A stretch of 64,000 nt of DNA. Origin: Acanthornis magna. Lineage: Eukaryota; Chordata; Aves; Passeriformes; Acanthizidae. The notes under the pieces are model-generated. The model searched no databases. It saw nothing but the letters and a program-made list of their open reading frames with translations, and was not told where the DNA came from. How positions within the stretch are numbered: the first letter of the stretch is position 1; each line of letters begins with the position of its first letter. A program made the translations under genes and the position numbers. Below, in pieces: positions 11,801 to 24,842 of the stretch. The stretch is from NCBI GenBank assembly GCA_036785705.1, contig JAWUZG010000056.1:12882501-12946500 (forward strand), written 5' to 3'.

Positions 11801-14800
11801 CATTCCTTCTTCTGCTGGTTTGTTTGCCAGATCATGATTTGAGGATTTTTATTACTGGGTTGGGTTTTTTCCCAGTGGGGAGAAAGCTGCTCTAGCAGAG
11901 AGGCAGGAGATGAGGCTGCTGTCTCGCAATGAAGGTTTCACTTCCCTGCTTTGCACAGATTTTCTTCACTACCACATGCAATCTGCTTGGCCTCAGTTAC
12001 CCTCCCTACGCTGTAGAGATGGTGGAAAGAAAAAAATATATTAAGATTATGGCACTCTCAGCTGCTACAGGAATAAAGACTCGCTGAAAAGCTGAATTAA
12101 TGGCCAACACCAGTAGGACAAGCATCTGTAACCTAAGAGGGCACATCCCTCCCCAACAGTATAAATTTAGCAGTCAAAAACAGTTTAACCACAGCAGCAG
12201 AGATGGTATCATTTCTCTGCTTCCTTCCCTGCTCAGGCCTTTAATATTTTCTTAACACCCAAACTGCAGTGACCAAGGTTTTGCACTAATGAGATCCACA
12301 CTGGAGCAGTGCCAGTGCCATTACACCTCCAGCCGCCCCCTTAACGCTGCGTCTGATAAACAGTGTTTGAAATTGTTCTGCAGAACTACAGAGTGCCTCT
12401 GGTACTGAGGAAAACCACTTCCATTAGGGAAAATTTCAACCAGATGATTTAGAAACTGAATAACTGTAACAGTGACAGCAAAGCAACAGTTAAATAAGGT
12501 TTTGGTAGCTTTTCACTGAGACAAACAGAAGCTTAGTTGGATGAAGGAACCAGGCGTGTCCTTAAGCTGGCAAAAGAGCTACTGAAAGCATTCAAAACAT
12601 CATCTCCTGCCTAATTCTTGTATCTCTAATTTTGATACTTCAAGTTATGACTGATCAGCTCAGATGACAATCTGTTTTTCAGAAGGGGAAATTACTTCCC
12701 TTAAATTAACACATCCCATCCTTCAGAGCAAATGCATAAATAAAGGTAAGTATTTTGTACTCTGAAGAAGTGATGAATCTGTATTTAGCCACATCTTCAG
12801 GTAAAAAAAGCTGCTCCCATAATTTTACAACCAGACATCCTTTCTTTTAATACATAAATAAAAGCTAACATTTGAACAGTAGCAGGTACTATATATATTC
12901 AGTGTTTAAGGCTGATGATAAAAAAAGCATAGGAAAGAGGCAGATTGCTCTAGTAATTATATAAAATGCAGCAGTCATTTAATTCTGCAGTGATAAGCTT
13001 TTATTTGGGTAAAGTCTTTCAGGATATAGAGAATTTTCACACACAATGAGAATTTATGAGGTATTTTGACAGCTTATATTTCCATTCCATTTTCTCTGAT
13101 TTTTCACCTAAAACAACTTTATGTTGTTAAGATTTCTTTTTAAATGTGATTTTCTTTGAAAGCTTTGCTAAAACATTCTGATTAATTTTGGCAGCAAACG
13201 TAATGAAATAATTTATCTGTCTTTTACACCTCCATACACCGAAAAAACTACTGAAGAAGTCAAGAAGCAAAAACTGCAAACTTGGGCTTTAACAGAATTA
13301 TAGTCACCTCTTTCACCCCAGTCACTGATGGACTTCACCTGAAGGGACCATATGAAAGTTTGAGGACTTGGGACAAGAATGGGGGAAGAGCCTTTAAGTG
13401 CAGAAGGGAAGCAGAGGAGGTTCAAGGGAGGCAGAGAGGCTCCCAGGTGAATCAATCCTTCCTTAATCCACCTGAGCTGTCCCCAAAGAGCTTCTGTGCT
13501 CCCAGGGATGTGCAACAAGTCTTGCATCACAGGGAAAAATGAAAGATGCTGAAACCTGGCAGTAAAGGCTGAGATTTTGGGTAAAAGCTGTCTGTAGGAG
13601 GTTCCTTGCAGAGCACTTGCTCAGTGCCCAGGGCTGGGTGTTTAAACAAGGGCTGGTCTCACACTCACACCGAGTGTTGCTCAGGGCTAATCCCGAGGAG
13701 AGGTCAAATAATGCTCTGAGTCACCAGAGCATTGCCAAGGCAACTGCGGAATATACAGAGTAAACACACGATTACAGATTCACTCTGCATCCAGGAAGGA
13801 GGAGGAGGAAGAATTGCGTTGAAATAAATCATGCTTCCACTGAAATCAGAGTAGTCGGAGCTGAAACAACACTGGACAAATGCACTGGTGTCAGCAGAGG
13901 GTATGAAAAAATTAGGTTTTTCCCATTTTTCCCTTTGCTTATCCCCAGCACCCCCTCCACCTCTGAAGTATTTTTTCTCAGGTAGTCTCATCAAAATGAG
14001 GTATGAGCACAGATGACAGCATTATCCACACAGCTGCTTTACGTCTGAGATGTCACCTCTTCTTGCACCATAGCCCCAGACAGCACAGGAATGAGACTAC
14101 CTTTCCGAAAAGTCCCTTATAACTGTCTGAAACAAGCTGTATTTTGGGACAGCACCCATCCCTATCTAGCATCACACACCACAAGATCATGACTATACTG
14201 GGTGAAAAAAAAACCCCAACAAAACAATCCATTATTGCTAAAGGAACAATTGAGAGAAATTCTGTTTTTCCTTTTGAATCATGAACGGAGTCAGATTTCC
14301 CAGTACCAGCGACAAAATGAGCTGCAGGGAGCCCTTCCCAGTGACTCAGTTGTATCTGGGCTGGCAGCACAGGCAGAGCCCAGAGCATCACTCTGGTACC
14401 ACCTGGCAGCCACCGCCCTGATCACATCCAGCACTGCTCCGGGGACAGCAGTGACAGGAAAGCATCGCTCCTGCCCGGAAATCCCATCCAGCACTGTTCC
14501 CACATGGGCTGAAGGGAACACTGAAGCTTTTCAGTTCCTTTCTTGGCGAAGCAGCCACGGCCCCGAGGGAGAGGTGAAGTCATCGAGAGCAGGGCTGGCA
14601 GAGCCCCACGCCCACCACACAAAAGCAGGGAAGGAGTCACCCCCTCTTCCTCTTCTGGGAGAAAATAAGCACTAATCTAATTGATTGCATGGGGCTCCAG
14701 TCATTGGTAGCCATAAAAAGACTTCTCTTCCCAAGCCAACTGAACAACATGAACAGCACAAAAAGAGGAGGAAATTAAAAAAAAAAACGGAGTGGCCAAC

Positions 14801-15669
14801 TTTTAGCCACTCATTCCCAAGAGAAAAAAAACCTCCAAATTTTACTCCACGTGCATCTCTCATAAAACAATACTTGGGGGTAGATGAAAAGACAAACACA
14901 AGAAAAACACTTGATGGCCTGAGTTACACTGTGTGTAGTGAAAATGTCAGGCGTTTTTCTCACACTGGTAGCAACGTGCTGCATAGCAACAAGTCAGAAT
15001 GAAAGGTTAATGGTGAGCCTGGAACACACTCATTCCCACGGTCCCAAAGTCACCAAAGAGAAATGCCGATCCGTTTTGTTTTGTTGGCAGCACAAAGCAT
15101 AAAAACAGTGGTGCGCTTTCATGTGGAAACCCACCTCATCTGAAGCAGCTGCAGAGAGATGGCACCAAGCAGCACATCACCTGCACTGCAGGAGCTCCAG
15201 AAAGGCTGTAAGGGCTCTGAGCTGAACAGGATTTAGGGGAAAGGGTTGCATTTCACCAGGAAGAGAGCAACGAACCTCATCGAGTCAGGCAGGTGATGAG
15301 TGTAGCTAAGACTTATTGGGCTGTACACCATTTGGCCAAGAGCATCTATCTTCCACCATCTTTCTTCCAATTAAAAGCTTTTTACTATGTCTAAAAGTAA
15401 CTGAGTTTTTACAAGAGAATCTCATGGTTACTTTAATATGTATTATTATATATGAATATTTGCAATCTTAAAGTCATATCGTTCTAGTGAAATCAAGAAA
15501 GATGCTTTTAAGAGGCAAAAGCAGTCATCCAAACCACGTGTTCTACTCCTTGTGAATGTGTAAATGAGGAAAAAGACAACCAAGAAAACAGCATTACAGT
15601 CCATTCCACTTGTAGTAAGCAAATTTCATAGGCTGGTACACTAATATGCAAAGAAAGGCAATTATTTAC

Positions 15670-15817
15670 CAGGAGAAATTGTCTCCAGACTCCCAGGATT
15701 AATCTTTCTCGTGCTTGTGCAGTGTTGGACAGTTGATCCAGTGAAGACCAAATAAAAAACTACATCATCTTCAACTTTATCTTCCTCAGTCAGCTGCACT
15801 GTAATAACAGAGTCACC
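15670..15817 (-). CDS. AKAP13: AKAP13 second coding exon (residues 12 to about 61)
   Basis: This internal exon continues the N-terminus of AKAP13, the scaffold that anchors protein kinase A and activates RhoA. On the minus strand the acceptor TTTTTCCTAG precedes GGT GAC TCT, so the start exon's terminal Tyr joins to Gly-Asp. The frame stays open for 49 codons plus one base, through segments such as VEDDVVFYLVF and HCTSTRK that I recognise from human AKAP13. It ends in CCTG before donor GTAAAT, which is weaker than the GTGAGT donors of its neighbours. Entry phase is 0 and exit phase is 1. No named domain lies here. The segment is conserved between AKAP13 and ARHGEF28 and precedes the ankyrin-like repeats encoded further downstream. 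Length (148 nt) and phases are what an intact exon requires, and no stop or frameshift is present. Confidence 0.95.
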
Positions 15818-16124
15818 CTAGGAAAAAGGACAAGAAACAAGGTTAGGTTTACCTGACCAAGAACTGCATCATCTAAAATAAAACTCCTCTTCCTACAAGG
15901 TTCACACTCTCTGTTCATACACTCACAGGACACAGGGCCCAGCCTAATTTTCAGATATGCGTGTCAACCTTAGCATCAAAGCAAGCCAACATCTAGGAAA
16001 TACATTGAATACAGCTCTAGGAAGAGGCATGTAGAAATCTCCAGGGTATATTCAAAATAACAACTTAATATGGTGAAATCACACCAAGCCTGACAAATGT
16101 GCACACCCCACACAGGGGTTTTTG

Positions 16125-16156
16125 TACACACACACACACACATATATATAAATATA
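16125..16156. repeat. CA/TA microsatellite
   Basis: A (CA)n run from about 16125 to 16142 passes directly into (TA)n and AATATAT. The mix of two dinucleotide motifs makes length polymorphism likely. Intronic. Confidence 0.9.
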
Positions 16157-16824
16157 TCCCATCATATATGGATAGGTAAAACAACAGAAATTAGACAGTG
16201 GCCTAAAATTGCCTGTGTCTTCACAAATTTGAAAAATTTCTCTAATTCTTGTTTGAGCAGTTACATTTCCCCTGTCCTGCATCCCTAGTTTCAACTTCAC
16301 CACTGAACACATCTCTCATCCACAATCCATAAACACACAAAGATACCAAAGTTTCACATCCACTGAGATTTTTTTCCATCTTCCTTATGAAGAAACAGCA
16401 ACGGTGGTGGTACAGACAATGGTAGATCTTCTCACTCATCTATAAGCTCATGCCTTGGTGAAAAGCTCTGTGTGTTCGCGAAAACAGCATTTCTTCAAGC
16501 CTTCCGGAAAAAAACCTCTCATGATCCGTTGGCTGAACACTCTTCCTTAGTATTATGGAGGCTTTGTTTCAGTATCTCAGCCTATTTTGTCATTTAGCTC
16601 GTCTTTGCTCTTATGAAAAATTGTATTTATAAAGGGCACACACAGTTATCCGAGTTAAGCCAGCAAAGGATACAGTAAATACACCTGAAATTCACACATC
16701 TGCACAGAAAAGAACAGGGACAATATCCACCAACTTCAGTTTCCCACTGGGAAGGGAAAACAAGGGAAGAGGACGGCTTACAGTTACTGCAGAAATAAGT
16801 GAAGCATTTTCATTTGATGAAAAC

Positions 16825-16983
16825 ATCACAGACTCATTTAGGTTGGAAAAGACCTCCAAGATCACCAAGCCCAACTGTTAACCCAGCACTGTCAAGCCAA
16901 CCAGTAAACCATGTCCCCAAGCGCCACATCTACACACCTTTTAAATGCCTCTGGGGTCTCACCATACTTCACTTATCAGCCTG
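16825..16983 (-). mobile_element. CR1 LINE 3' tail fragment
   Basis: The plus-strand sequence begins ATCACAGACTCATTTAGG, then TTGGAAAAGACCTCCAAGAT, and continues through AACCATGTCCCCAAG and CACATCTACACACC to TTATCAGCCTG. This is a typical bird CR1 3' terminus in inverse orientation and 5'-truncated. It is a different, more AT-rich subfamily variant than the fragment at 62338. Confidence 0.87.
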
Positions 16984-17157
16984 AAAAAATTACATAAACT
17001 ACAAGACACCGAGGAACAGTCTGTGATGTGACCTTCTGTCCCTCTTCTATCAAGATTAAAACCAGGTGGATGTCCCAGTTTTGTGCTGCAGCTGTGGCTG
17101 CCAGCTCTCTGCCACCACCCCACTGAGCATACGGCTACAGCTGCAAATCTGGAAGAG

Positions 17158-17180
17158 ATTTTATTATTATTATTATTATT
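17158..17180. repeat. (ATT)n microsatellite
   Basis: About seven uninterrupted ATT units. This run creates the poly-Tyr stretch in a plus-strand ORF at 17066-17620 and argues that the ORF is not a gene. Confidence 0.92.
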
Positions 17181-20100
17181 GCAGATTACGTAATTCTGAT
17201 TTGCATATTCAAGAGAATACACAAGTCATTTCCTTTAAAACCTCCCCCTTAAGATCACTGAGTTTATCCCTTCTCTTAGTCAAATACAACTATTGCAGAA
17301 AATTCCCAGACTTCCAGGCCCTCCCGAACATCCGTCCTGTGCTAGCATCGCTTCCCACGCTCTGCCTCACGTCTCCCTTCTTTCTCCCTCAGCTCCTTTT
17401 ACGCTTCCTCCTCCAAGTTCATGTCCAGTTCTCCCCTGATCCAGCCCATCTGGCACCTCTTGCCAGGGGCAGGACTGTACCTTGCTTTATAGAAACAACA
17501 TTTTGCAGGGCAAGTACACGACGAGCCCCCGGTCTTAAAATCAAATATGTGGGTCAGTGCTGTAACACAGGAAAGAAAACCATAAATTTAAAAAAAACCA
17601 ACCTGAAAATGGAGCAGTGAGTCTATTTTGCATTTTCAGAGGTTGTAGGATTACAAATGTAAATTTTAGGAAGGTCTCACTCGGTAATATCAGACCAGAC
17701 TTCCAGCTGGGGAGGAAGGAACCATGTAGCAAAAGTCTATCTTGTATAGAGTCAGTGTTAAAATAAAAACAGGTGCAAAAAGAAATAAATCAAGCTTTAA
17801 GTTCAAGCATGACCAGTTCACATGCTGAGTTGAAAACTAAATATTCCATTTCAAGCAAATGGATCCAGATTTGAGCCGATGTTCAAAAAAACCAAAACCT
17901 CAAGTTTTAACCTACAAACCCTTTGTGCTTTGGTTTTTATATCTTTGTTCAGTTTCTCCCTTAAGGCATGAACATACAAAGGAAACATTAAAAATGCAGG
18001 TGACACTTCAGAACATTCACCAACAGCACTGAGTGTTTAACATGGTATCTATTAAAAGAGATTTTTCTTTTATTTAACTCAGAAATCAAGTACAGTTAGT
18101 CCAATTTTTGTGAAATCAAAGAAAATTGGCATAGAGTTTTCATGGGAAGACACCTGTTTATCCATGCAAACTACTCACATTTCTAGGAAAAGCAATTTAA
18201 TTTGCATCAATATTGCAAAAGACAATTCGTGTATTTTGTTATTTACAAAAAACCTAGTAAATGCATGTAAGAAAACTAAACACCAGAAGTTCCACATAAC
18301 CTGAAATCTACACTGGACTTACACATATAGTTGAAATTTTTATATAGATACCTGAACTAATTTTGAAGGTGGAAGGTGGTCAGACCACTGACCTCCAGAA
18401 GTTCTTCCCAAGCAACTTGTTCCCCTCCTTAGATTTTAATTCAGTTTGTTTCAGTTATTGTTTAAGTCCAGGAGGAACACAAATTATCATCAGCTGATAT
18501 CAATTCAAAAGGCTCTTCAGCTCTGTCTAAGCAGCACTTCATGGTGGGAGGGTCTCCACTACCCTGCTCCCACCTCTTCTGGAGGATCCCTCAGCAAAGC
18601 CTGTGCAACACTGAGCATCTTATTTATTGTATTTTCACTTTAATTTTTAAGTTCTTTCCAAATATGTTTGGTAAGACAGATAATGTGCCACTTAATTGCT
18701 GTGTGTTTCAATTTACTCACCTGAGCTAACTCAGTCACTGCCTGGGACAGGTCACTGTGCTGATGTGGTCCCAGAAACAAAAGACCCTCCTTCTTCAACA
18801 CACATTTCTACCTCCCAGTTACTGACAATTTCATTGCTCACTGCCAATTTTAATTTGATTTTTAAGTTATTCAAACAATGTATTTATTTGGAAAGGAAAT
18901 AACGCACAGAACAAACCCCTCTCTTTCCAAGATTTTAGGAGTTAAAGAAAATCAGTTACAAATGCAGCCAAATTCCTCCAACCCACATAGAAGACTTTCC
19001 AACAGCCCTATTGCGTTCAGCCTCCAAAAACATTTTAATTGAAGTATGTTTACCTTTATTCATTTAATATTGTCCAAAAAATGTCATCTGTTCAGTATCA
19101 CTGCCACACAAGGTGGTTATTATAACCCTTCTTTCATCCCAAATGGCTAGAAATGGGAGGCCAGCCTGCCAATATCCTTTTGGTGAAAGTACAGACAGAT
19201 CAAAGCCATTCTCTGGAATGCTCCAACAAATAAGAATAATTTAATTTCAAAACTAGTTTGGATCAACTAATATTTACTTGGCTTAAAGCCCATTGGAAAT
19301 GAAAACATTCCATCTTGGTCCATTCATGAAAGAGGCCTCCCTGTCCCTTGTTTGGATCTGAAAAATCTCTGGTCTCAGATGTGATGGGACATAAAGAAGG
19401 TGGATGTGGCTCTTTCCTCTAAACATATTCCCTTTTTCAAACCAAAGGGAGAAAGGAGGTCTGCCTCACCAAGGGACAGGTGCAACGGAAAAGCCAAGCC
19501 TGGCCTTGAGCTTTAAACTAGAGAACAACTCAGAATGGGGTTTTAGAGTGGCCCATCTCAGAAGTTTTGGCTAAGTTAAGGCAGAAGAAATACAATTACC
19601 TCTAGAAAGGCCCAAATGCTGTTATTAGAACCGAACCCCAAAACTATCTAGACAAGTCACCTGTTTGTCAGCATAATTTGCTGGCATTAGCACAACTCCA
19701 CCTTTTTAGGTATTAGTTTTTCCAACACTGCAGTTAAACTCATGTGGATTGTGTGTAGGCAAAGCACAAATTACTCTGAGCAAGTCTGTAAAAATGGGCT
19801 ATTTACCTTCAAAGGCTTTTTTTTAATAGGTGACCTCAGCTATATTATGAATTTACAACGAAGTGAACAAAATCTTCAAGCTCAAAAGAATTAAGATCAC
19901 TTATCACCTCACAAAGATATATCACCACAAAAAGAAATAATTGTTGTAAGTATAAAAAGACATCTTTCTTTTCCACTTCAGGCTCTGAAAATGTCTGGTT
20001 CGGGGGAATTGGTCATCATTTGGGACCACGAAGACAGCCCCGGCAAATGCAGAATTCCAGACTTCAAGATGAAAACCAGGAGTTTAGTTGGCAGTGGGGA

Positions 20101-20619
20101 AGGCTCCCCCAGGGATATCAGCTCTACCAGAAACAGGTACATTTGTCAACAATGGACCAAAAAAAGGAAAAAAAATATTCTCAACCTGCTGCCTATCATT
20201 TTTAATGTTTCTGAAAACAAACAAGAAAAAAACCCACAAAAAAAGGCAAGCTGAAACATGTGATTTCTAAGCTGGCTTTCCCCCCCATGGCTCATACTGG
20301 GAATTTTAAAGTACATTACTTAGGCCACTAACTACCCACTCTGACCTCCACATACAGAGTCTAAAAATACTTATGAAAAATGAAGTGCGCATTAGATGGC
20401 AACACTGCAGCACTCAAGGGTTACTTTAACATTCTCTTTTTAATGAGAAAACATCAACAACCAATAATCATTAATTTGCTCTATCCAGAAGAGCAAAATG
20501 CAAAAATTGCTGCCGACCATTGACAGTGAACTGTGGCTGGTTTTTCATGCAACAAAAACCTACTGCATGGGTTAGATGGGTTCTTCACGTGAAGGTAAGA
20601 AACCTTCCACCCAATGTTT

Positions 20620-20712
20620 CCTTCTAAGAGTTGCTGTAGATGTTTGGGTTATGATGCTTTATTAAAGAGGCTGGATTAGATGAGTAAATGTCATCTTCCA
20701 CTGTAACAAGTT
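20620..20712 (+). mobile_element. Possible degraded CR1 3' end
   Basis: The stretch GGCTGGATTAGATGAGTAAA followed by TGTCATCTTCCACTG resembles the CR1 3'-UTR phrase in which a (T)GGACTAGATGA segment precedes the TTCCA motif. It is very diverged, with no clear terminal repeat. It could be chance similarity. Confidence 0.3.
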
Positions 20713-20864
20713 TTGTTTTGTTTCCGCTACTCATAACATGAATCAGGCCCCTGTTGAGTCATTGCTTTTTTGCATTTCTGCTTGTTCCCCTTTGGGAAAC
20801 CCTGAACAGCTCCCAGGAGAGCTCCACTGTGCCCAGCACAGCCCAGAATCACAGCTGTGGTTTC

Positions 20865-20884
20865 TTCCTCCTCCTCCTCCTTCA
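20865..20884. repeat. (CCT)n run
   Basis: A short pyrimidine-rich trinucleotide run, CTTCCTCCTCCTCCTCCTTC. Intronic. Confidence 0.8.
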
Positions 20885-23800
20885 GTTCAGGCTCATTGAT
20901 ACCTTTATTTATTCATTTTTAGATGGAGCTGGACTTAGTTACCCCAGCTTCTGCTCGATACAGTACACACAGGGTCAGGCTGTACTTCCAGCACGAGGCA
21001 AGTCCTTTCACATCCCTGTGCTTTGAGTTTCCCCGTGAATGAAATGGGAATCGTGGTTCAAACACACCGAGAGCTTTTCATCCACATGGCTTTTAAAGGA
21101 ACAGCTGGCTTTTCAATCACATGACATTTTCTTTGGAAAGTGTGCAGCACCGACAATAATTAAGCTAGACAAAATCAAAGGGAAAGTCGAGACAATTCCA
21201 CCTCAAATTGAGAACTGCAGAGAACTCTGAAAGCAGCTGGAAGATGGAAAAGGCAACTGCAAGGTACCTTTATAAAATGTAACAGAAATCATCAAGCAAG
21301 GAAAAAGGTATAAAATAATTGTTTAGATGCTCAGTGATCCATTATCATCTACCTCTGGCAGTACACAAGATCCACAGCTAAACTTTTGCTCCCAGACAGT
21401 TCTCATATCTCAGCTGAGTATCCTGGAAGATCCCTCCCATCTAAGGTTACTTTGGGTTGGTGCAAACTTGTGCTTAAGCCCCTGGAGAATGACAAAGGAC
21501 ACATGGACATCTTCATGCAGAACAAAACCAGGCGCAGCCACACAGGCTCCTGACTGCAAAAGGAAATGGGGGTTTGGGCAACTATTTTTAGAGCAAACAT
21601 GACAGTGCTCTCATCTCCTGGAATAACCCTTTTGACTGAGTAAAGCTTTCTCAATCAAAACTTTTTCTCAATCCCAGTTTTTCCCAGTTTACCCAGGTCT
21701 GAGTAAGCATTCTGGCCAGTCAGCTGTGACACAGCACTATCACTGCTGGCTCCGAAAACCACGGGAGATGCTCTTCTTCCATGGCAAGGAAGAACATCCA
21801 GCAAACTCCTCCAGGCTCTATTCCCAGGTTAACAGAAGCAGGCGAACAGCTCAGCCTAGAGGGGCAGAATCCGGGGATGGGTCGTACCTTCAAAACACCC
21901 AACTGAGTCCTCCCTTCCCTCTCTGCCATGGCATGGGGCAAGTTTCTCAGTGGGTGTCAGTGCTGCAGATTGAAACATCCATCCCCTTTTCCAGATGTGG
22001 CCATTTACCCTGCAAGCTCCCAGCACGTGGAGAGAAAAAGAAGGGACCATGGGAGGAGGTCAGAGGTATCTGTTAGAGTGAGATAACAGCAATCATTACA
22101 GACATCCTCAGTTTCACCACTACAGATTAACTCAGAGGAGCACTTACTGGGAAAAAAAAAAAAATCGCATCAAACACAGTTTATTCTGCAGAACTCCAGG
22201 CCCCAGGAACAAAGGTAGGGCTGTGAAATCTGTCTGAACATGAGCAGCTCTAGAAATCCCTCCTCGCCTGGAGATATCCCCCATGATAAAGGCAGTGACC
22301 TGGGTCAGGAGCGTGGAGAAAGATGGATGTCGTTGGGGTGGAGTGTTGCAACCTCCTGCAGATAAAACCTTCAGGGAAAAGACTCCAGAAATAAATAGAA
22401 TGGCAAGCTGCCAAGTTTTGGGGCAGATTGTGTCCTTTTTCATAGTCAATGACATCAAACTCCTTGATCTTAAAGCATGAAGCAGAGAAGTTTTCTTGAA
22501 ATAATTTTTTAAAAAGCCCCACACAAAGAAGACAACAAGAATTACTTCCATGGTTTAAATAAAATAAATAAATTAATTTTTTTTTTAAAAAATTCATCTC
22601 CAGACCTAACCTTATTTCCTTTTTTAAATTAACAGCAGTGCAATTATTTCTACCAGTGAAAGGTTTCAGGTTAACAGCACAGATACTGAGCACCTCTGTG
22701 ATGAGAAAGCCAGATCTGCAAAGCACTCTCTCATTCTTTGGAAAATACAATCACAGACCATTATGTCTTGCCCACAGGCCACCAAAAGAGCAGAATGATG
22801 GCAGATATTTTTCTGCCAGCCCGCAGACCAAATCGAGGTGATACCTTCCATATTCCATTAACACTGCACTGAGCCAAGTGATCTCCTCTTCCAATGGTAG
22901 CCACAAAACCACGGCAGAAACACTGACTTAGAGACAAAATAACTTTCTTCTCTCTACCGTTTTCTTCCCTCAAAGATGAAAAAGAATTTGGTCCAAAAGT
23001 AAGATTAGCTTAGCACATTGATGGATAAAATGTTGACACAGGGCAAAGTAGGGATGCAGAGTCAAAAGACCATTTATTCAAGACTCTTTGGGCAAAAAGA
23101 ATTTGTGGGGAAACAAAGGCATTTATGATAAACAGTCCTGAGCTGTTGCCTCCAGGTCCAAGCTGGCTCTCATGGATCCATCCTGAATGTGACCTGTGCT
23201 AAAAAACACAGCATGGACACCCCCAACTTGCCTGTCTGCAGAGCCAGCATTGTTAGGGCTGATTTATTAACACCATCTCACAGCCACAACCACGACCCAA
23301 GCCAGTCCAGGTGTCTAATCCTGCAGTGGGATTTGTTTGCAAAGAGATAAAAGGTTTGAGGAGAACAAGGGGTGGATTTCCTACTCTGAACCAGTGCGAG
23401 CAGCACAAACTCCTGTGGAAATGGTTATGCTTCAAGAAATCCATTATTAGTAGCCCACATCCTTTGACAGTGCATGTATCTGTCAGTCTCCAAATCAATC
23501 ATCTCGAAGATGAGTCTTTATTGAGTGCCAAGATGCTATTATAACTGTTACACACATATTAATCCATGCAGCTCAAAGGAGATCTCCACAGACTGGCAGC
23601 AGAAATCCATCAAAGCAACAGGATCTCGTTAGTGCTGAAAGAGACACACGATTTATCTTCATGGAGAGCTCTTCCTGACATACCACTTTGCTACCCAGAG
23701 CCAGGCAGGTTATTAGATTGGGCTGTTAATGGCTAATTTAGCTGTACCACTGCCTTAGCGCCACGTGCTCTGCAGCACTGGCTCAGAGCATGCCTAGAGC

Positions 23801-24205
23801 ATCAGCTCAGTGCCAGCCTGTGCTGTACACAGCCCAAACAGCCAAGGTCATTTCTAACTGTTTTTAGCATGCAGGAAATGTTGATAAAATAAACAAAACC
23901 CAGCAAAATTAGCAAAAATCAAAGTAACACAGAAAAATAGAAATTCTAAGAAAAGTGCCATTCGCTCATTTGTAGTAAATGTAAACACCCAGGGAAGAGC
24001 TGCAATGGGAGCTTTATTACTCAGCTGAGTTTGCCAGTATACTAAAGAAAATATTAATTTGATTTTCATTTGTTAAGGCAGTTTAGGGATAGCCAGACTA
24101 TTCACTCAGGAATTGTGCATTTTCTGGCCTGTACTGCCTGAATAAGCAAGCAGTGACAATAACCCCAAGCCCCTTCCACCACAAGCCCTGCACAGCTCTG
24201 GTACA

Positions 24206-24228
24206 GAGGAGGAGGAGGAGGAGGAGGT
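24206..24228. repeat. (GAG)n microsatellite
   Basis: About seven GAG units in uninterrupted series on the plus strand, inside an AKAP13 intron. It encodes poly-Leu in a minus-strand chance ORF at 24098-24388. Confidence 0.9.
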
Positions 24229-24805
24229 GTGGAATACACAAAAGCTGTAACACATTGGAGTTAACCTTTAAAGTATGCAAGTCTCCAAGTAATGTCACCA
24301 CACGAACATGAAGACAAGACAAAACACAGAAGGAAATTTCTCTGGAGCAAAACCTCCCCCCTCCCATACCATCCAGTTTCCACAGCAAGTACTTCTCTTA
24401 CTTTTAAACTTTTTTCTGAAATTCTGGAAACTACTTCAATCAGTTCCTAGAAAACACACCCAAATTGATGTGCATGTCTAGCTCTGGCCCCATCCTAAAG
24501 CCTCTCCTGTTCTTCATTACACTTACGAGAACCAAACCAGGTAATTTTATTACCAGCTGCTTGAGTGATTGATAGTATTTCCCACTAATTGCCCATCTAG
24601 CAGTAACAACGAAATTGCAGTGCTTTGGAGCAATAGCAGGCAGTCTGAATGTTTGCAGTGACTAACAGAAATTCAGCTACTCTCTTGGCACCAGAGAGAT
24701 GGAGAGAGTCACAATTCCTGGAAGATAAAGTACATATGATGACATATTATTAGAAGCAATCTCCTACCACTGGAGTATTTTCACAAATAGCCTTGAGGTG
24801 TCCTA

Positions 24806-24842
24806 AAGAAAACAAAAAAAAAATAAAAAAAAATAAAAAAAA
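24806..24842. repeat. A-rich low-complexity run
   Basis: Runs of eight to ten A residues separated by single T or C bases. This could be an old poly(A) tail or a simple repeat. No retroposed gene is recognisable on its left side. Confidence 0.85.

Larger units (their letters stand above)
5043..15669 (-). other. AKAP13: AKAP13 intron between coding exons 2 and 3
   Basis: This intron is 10.6 kb, phase 1, bounded by GTAAAT on the exon 2 side and TTTTGCAG on the exon 3 side. It contains a MIR relic near 7960-8085, a 28-bp tandem duplication at 8199-8254 and an ERVL-type solo LTR at 8285-8860. I see nothing recognisable in 5060-7950 or 8870-15660 apart from A-rich and CCAAA-type low complexity near 5800-5835. 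The 157-codon plus-strand ORF at 14202-14675 has no recognisable protein features. Confidence 0.88.

Noticed and set aside
14202..14675. 157-codon plus-strand ORF
   Set aside because: No motif, and overlapping ORFs on both strands of similar length suggest a stop-poor GC-rich patch rather than a gene.
17066..17620. 184-codon plus-strand ORF
   Set aside because: It runs through an ATT microsatellite (poly-Tyr), shows no family features, and has low-complexity Leu/Ser composition. It lies in an intron of the minus-strand gene AKAP13, so it is judged a chance opening.
22250..22750. 166-codon minus-strand ORF
   Set aside because: Composition is Phe/Lys/Leu-rich because of AT-rich low complexity at 22555-22595. 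No family is recognised.
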